The position numbers and the translations under genes were made by a program. The notes under the pieces were generated by a model. The model had not been told where the DNA came from and did not search any database. It worked only from the letters and a program-made list of their open reading frames with translations. From the NCBI GenBank assembly GCA_033557465.1, contig CM066040.1, positions 324,712,297 through 324,776,296 of the forward strand: 64,000 nucleotides of DNA, given 5' to 3'. Positions 62,386 through 64,000 of the stretch are shown one piece after another (within the stretch, counting starts at the first letter, position 1; every line of letters begins with the position of its first letter). The DNA is from Ichthyophis bannanicus. Taxonomy: Eukaryota > Chordata > Amphibia > Gymnophiona > Ichthyophiidae.

Positions 62386-64000
62386 TCTCCAGGAACAAGC
62401 AGGAAATCAGTCCTCACATATGGGTGACGTCGGCGCTGATGGAGCTCCTGCAGAATCATCTCCCCAGCTTTCAAAGAAAGTCTTTGGTAGATGCCACCAT
62501 GCATGCGTGGTCCCCTTCCCGCCCAAGGGTGCCATCTTACTCAGTCTCCTTTATTCCATGGAGCCCAACAGATGTCTGTCTTTTTTCCCCGAAAAAAGTT
62601 GATCTTTTGTGCATTAAACAGTCTTTTCTTTCTCCGGGTAGCACTGATCCCTTTCCCACCTCCGAGCCCGGTTGCCCTGGCATCGAGTCTTGGACCTATT
62701 TTTCGTTTCTTTTCCAGCACAGTTTCATGCCTTTTTCTATCCACCGGCTGCGTCAAGGTCTTCGATCTCAGAGGGGTCCTTTTTGCCCCAATGGCCAGTG
62801 GGTTCAAAAAGAGATCGGTGTGGAAAAAACATGTCCCTCACCGATGCACACGACTGCTGCCTCTGGTGTCTAGGTGCCAACCATGACCCAGAGGTCTGCA
62901 CCCTGTGCAAAAAGAAGTCTGTGATGGCCATCTAGCATCGTCAGCAAAAGCAAGACAACATCTTCCACAAGTCAGATTCTGTCCCGGTATCCCCATTAGC
63001 CTCGTGTTCCAAGGCCCCGCACTGATTCTCGGAGTTGCGTAAAGCCCCTGTGGTGCCCGATCAAGTTCGTTGACACTCCAACAATGGTTCCCTGGAGCAG
63101 GAATGCCTGAAGAAAAAATCCTCAAATACTTCATCCTGGGACTTGGACATATAGGACAAGTCCCTTGCCAGGTCCCACAGTCCGTGGAGAGTACCCAAGG
63201 AGTTGCCAGCGAAGGTTCCCTGAACAGATGCCGAGGCCTCTGGCGACAGGTCCCAGACCCCAGAGGCCTGTCCTATCAAGGACTCCCTCTCCTCACTGAT
63301 GCTAGACCCAGAAACTTTGGTGTCTGTGTGAAGGCTGAAACTCCTGAGTGGGAAGCCAGGATGATGGCACTGGAGCGCAGTGTCACTGCCTTCCTTGCCT
63401 CGCAGTAGGTTTCAATGCCTGGCCCTACCAGTGCTCACACTGAGACCACAGGGACCTCGATCTTGAGGACTCCCCAGGCTGCTATAACGATCCTCAAGAG
63501 CCTGGAGCCTTGAGCCAATCCTCGGCATGGGTCTCGATCACGCTCCCTGTCTTTGGGAGTGAGATTCTCCAAGGTGAACACTTGTGGCTCCAGCCAAGCA
63601 GCCGCCGTGGGTCACCAAGACCCCAACCCAGGCCCTGCATCCCAGGTGCCATCAGTCCTTGACCGATTACTCCAACTGGGAGCCTGAGGACAAGGCATCC
63701 CTGGAGATGCGTAAACACCGTGATCTCTCTTCGGACCTGTCTCCCCCGGCATTGTGACGCCAGTCCCCGTCTGAGGACACATCATTCCTCAAGTTTTTTG
63801 AGACCTGTTGAAAGCCTTGTCCTTCACCATGGAGTCAGAGAAGGACCCTTGCACGAAGGAGCTTGAAATCCTCCAGTATGAGGTTCCACCCAAGGAGGCC
63901 CTGATCGTCCCTGTCCCCGCCATCCTTGGGGAGCTCTTTTTCCGAATATGGGAGACACTGGCGTCGATACCAATAATTAGCCAAAACCTTGATACCATGT
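62386..64000 (+). mobile_element. DIRS element, family 2, 5' end (runs off window)
   Basis: Begins with a terminus TTCTCCAGGAACAAGCAGG (62381-62402 region), then CAGTCCTCACATATGGGTGA and CGTCGGCG, structurally parallel to the family 1 ITR (TTCTCCTAGGACAAGCAGG, then TGGTGACGTC). Leader to 62790, gag from 62791. Colinear with the A/B copy (23442-24518 plus 38817-40192) and covers the point where that copy is split. Confidence 0.8.
62791..64000 (+). pseudogene. DIRS gag-like protein, partial, broken
   Basis: ATG 62791 gives MASGFKKRSVWKKHV; the neighbouring frame gives KRDRCGKNMSLTDAHDCCLWCLGANHDPEVCTLCKKKS (62815-62932), so a 1-bp change near 62810 splits the cysteine cluster. A TAG follows at about 62933. 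Downstream frames (63070-63408) and the block PPKEALIVPVPAILGELFFRIWE (about 63890-63960) match the second gag half at 38945. The window ends in LDTM. Confidence 0.7.

Noticed and set aside
1..64000. Host protein-coding exons or CRISPR array
   Set aside because: Every frame above about 100 codons with a recognisable domain belongs to a transposable element. No regularly spaced repeat-spacer array was found; the tandem units are SINE, minisatellite or LINE-end repeats.

Overview
This is eukaryotic, almost certainly vertebrate, non-genic DNA. I find no host exon, rRNA gene, functional tRNA gene, CRISPR array or bacterial-type operon. The window is a dense graveyard of transposable elements: CR1, L2-like, L1-type and RTE LINEs, tyrosine-recombinase DIRS elements, a Penelope-like element (PLE), tRNA-derived SINEs, and hAT and pogo/Tigger-type DNA transposons. 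The mix of abundant CR1 with DIRS and PLE, and repeat tails I recognise from caecilian assemblies, suggests an amphibian, most likely a caecilian (Gymnophiona). The taxon call is inference; a large tetrapod genome is the safe statement.

Layout. 1-3.2 kb: two L2-like LINE remnants. 3.2-6.9 kb: mostly unique, with an inverted-repeat pair enclosing a SINE. 6.9-10.2 kb: nearly full-length CR1 on the minus strand. 10.3-12.3 kb: SINEs and a ~195-bp direct repeat. 12.3-16.3 kb: plus-strand CR1 broken by an L2-like insertion with a 5-bp duplication. 17.5-20.4 kb: SINE, then a pogo-like element carrying a large palindrome and a G-rich minisatellite. 22.5-23.4 kb: CR1 5' part with an SGNH-esterase ORF1. 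23.4-40.2 kb: a DIRS element apparently split by a PLE, itself split by an ORF1-only L1 (holding a CR1 tail), a truncated L1 relative, a full-length intact L1 and a CR1. 41.5-47.2 kb: RTE LINE split by a CR1. 47.3-56.7 kb: a SINE split by a 9.2-kb DIRS that keeps both inverted terminal repeats and the internal complementary region and is split by a CR1 and a hAT. 58.4-59.5 kb: L2-like LINE with an unidentified insertion. 62.0-64.0 kb: CR1 tail followed by the 5' end of another DIRS that runs off the window.

The only elements whose reading frames look intact are the L1 at about 28965-34382 (ORF1 282 aa, ORF2 1263 aa) and the gag of the 47.5-56.7 kb DIRS. Everything else carries stops, frameshifts, truncations or insertions. 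The nesting order gives a relative insertion chronology. The most unusual structures are the multi-level nest at 23-40 kb, the DIRS with visible ITR/ICR architecture and an RT that lacks motif A, and a ~1.4-kb cargo shared by two unrelated DNA-transposon types. Many boundaries of decayed elements are approximate, to about 10-50 bp.
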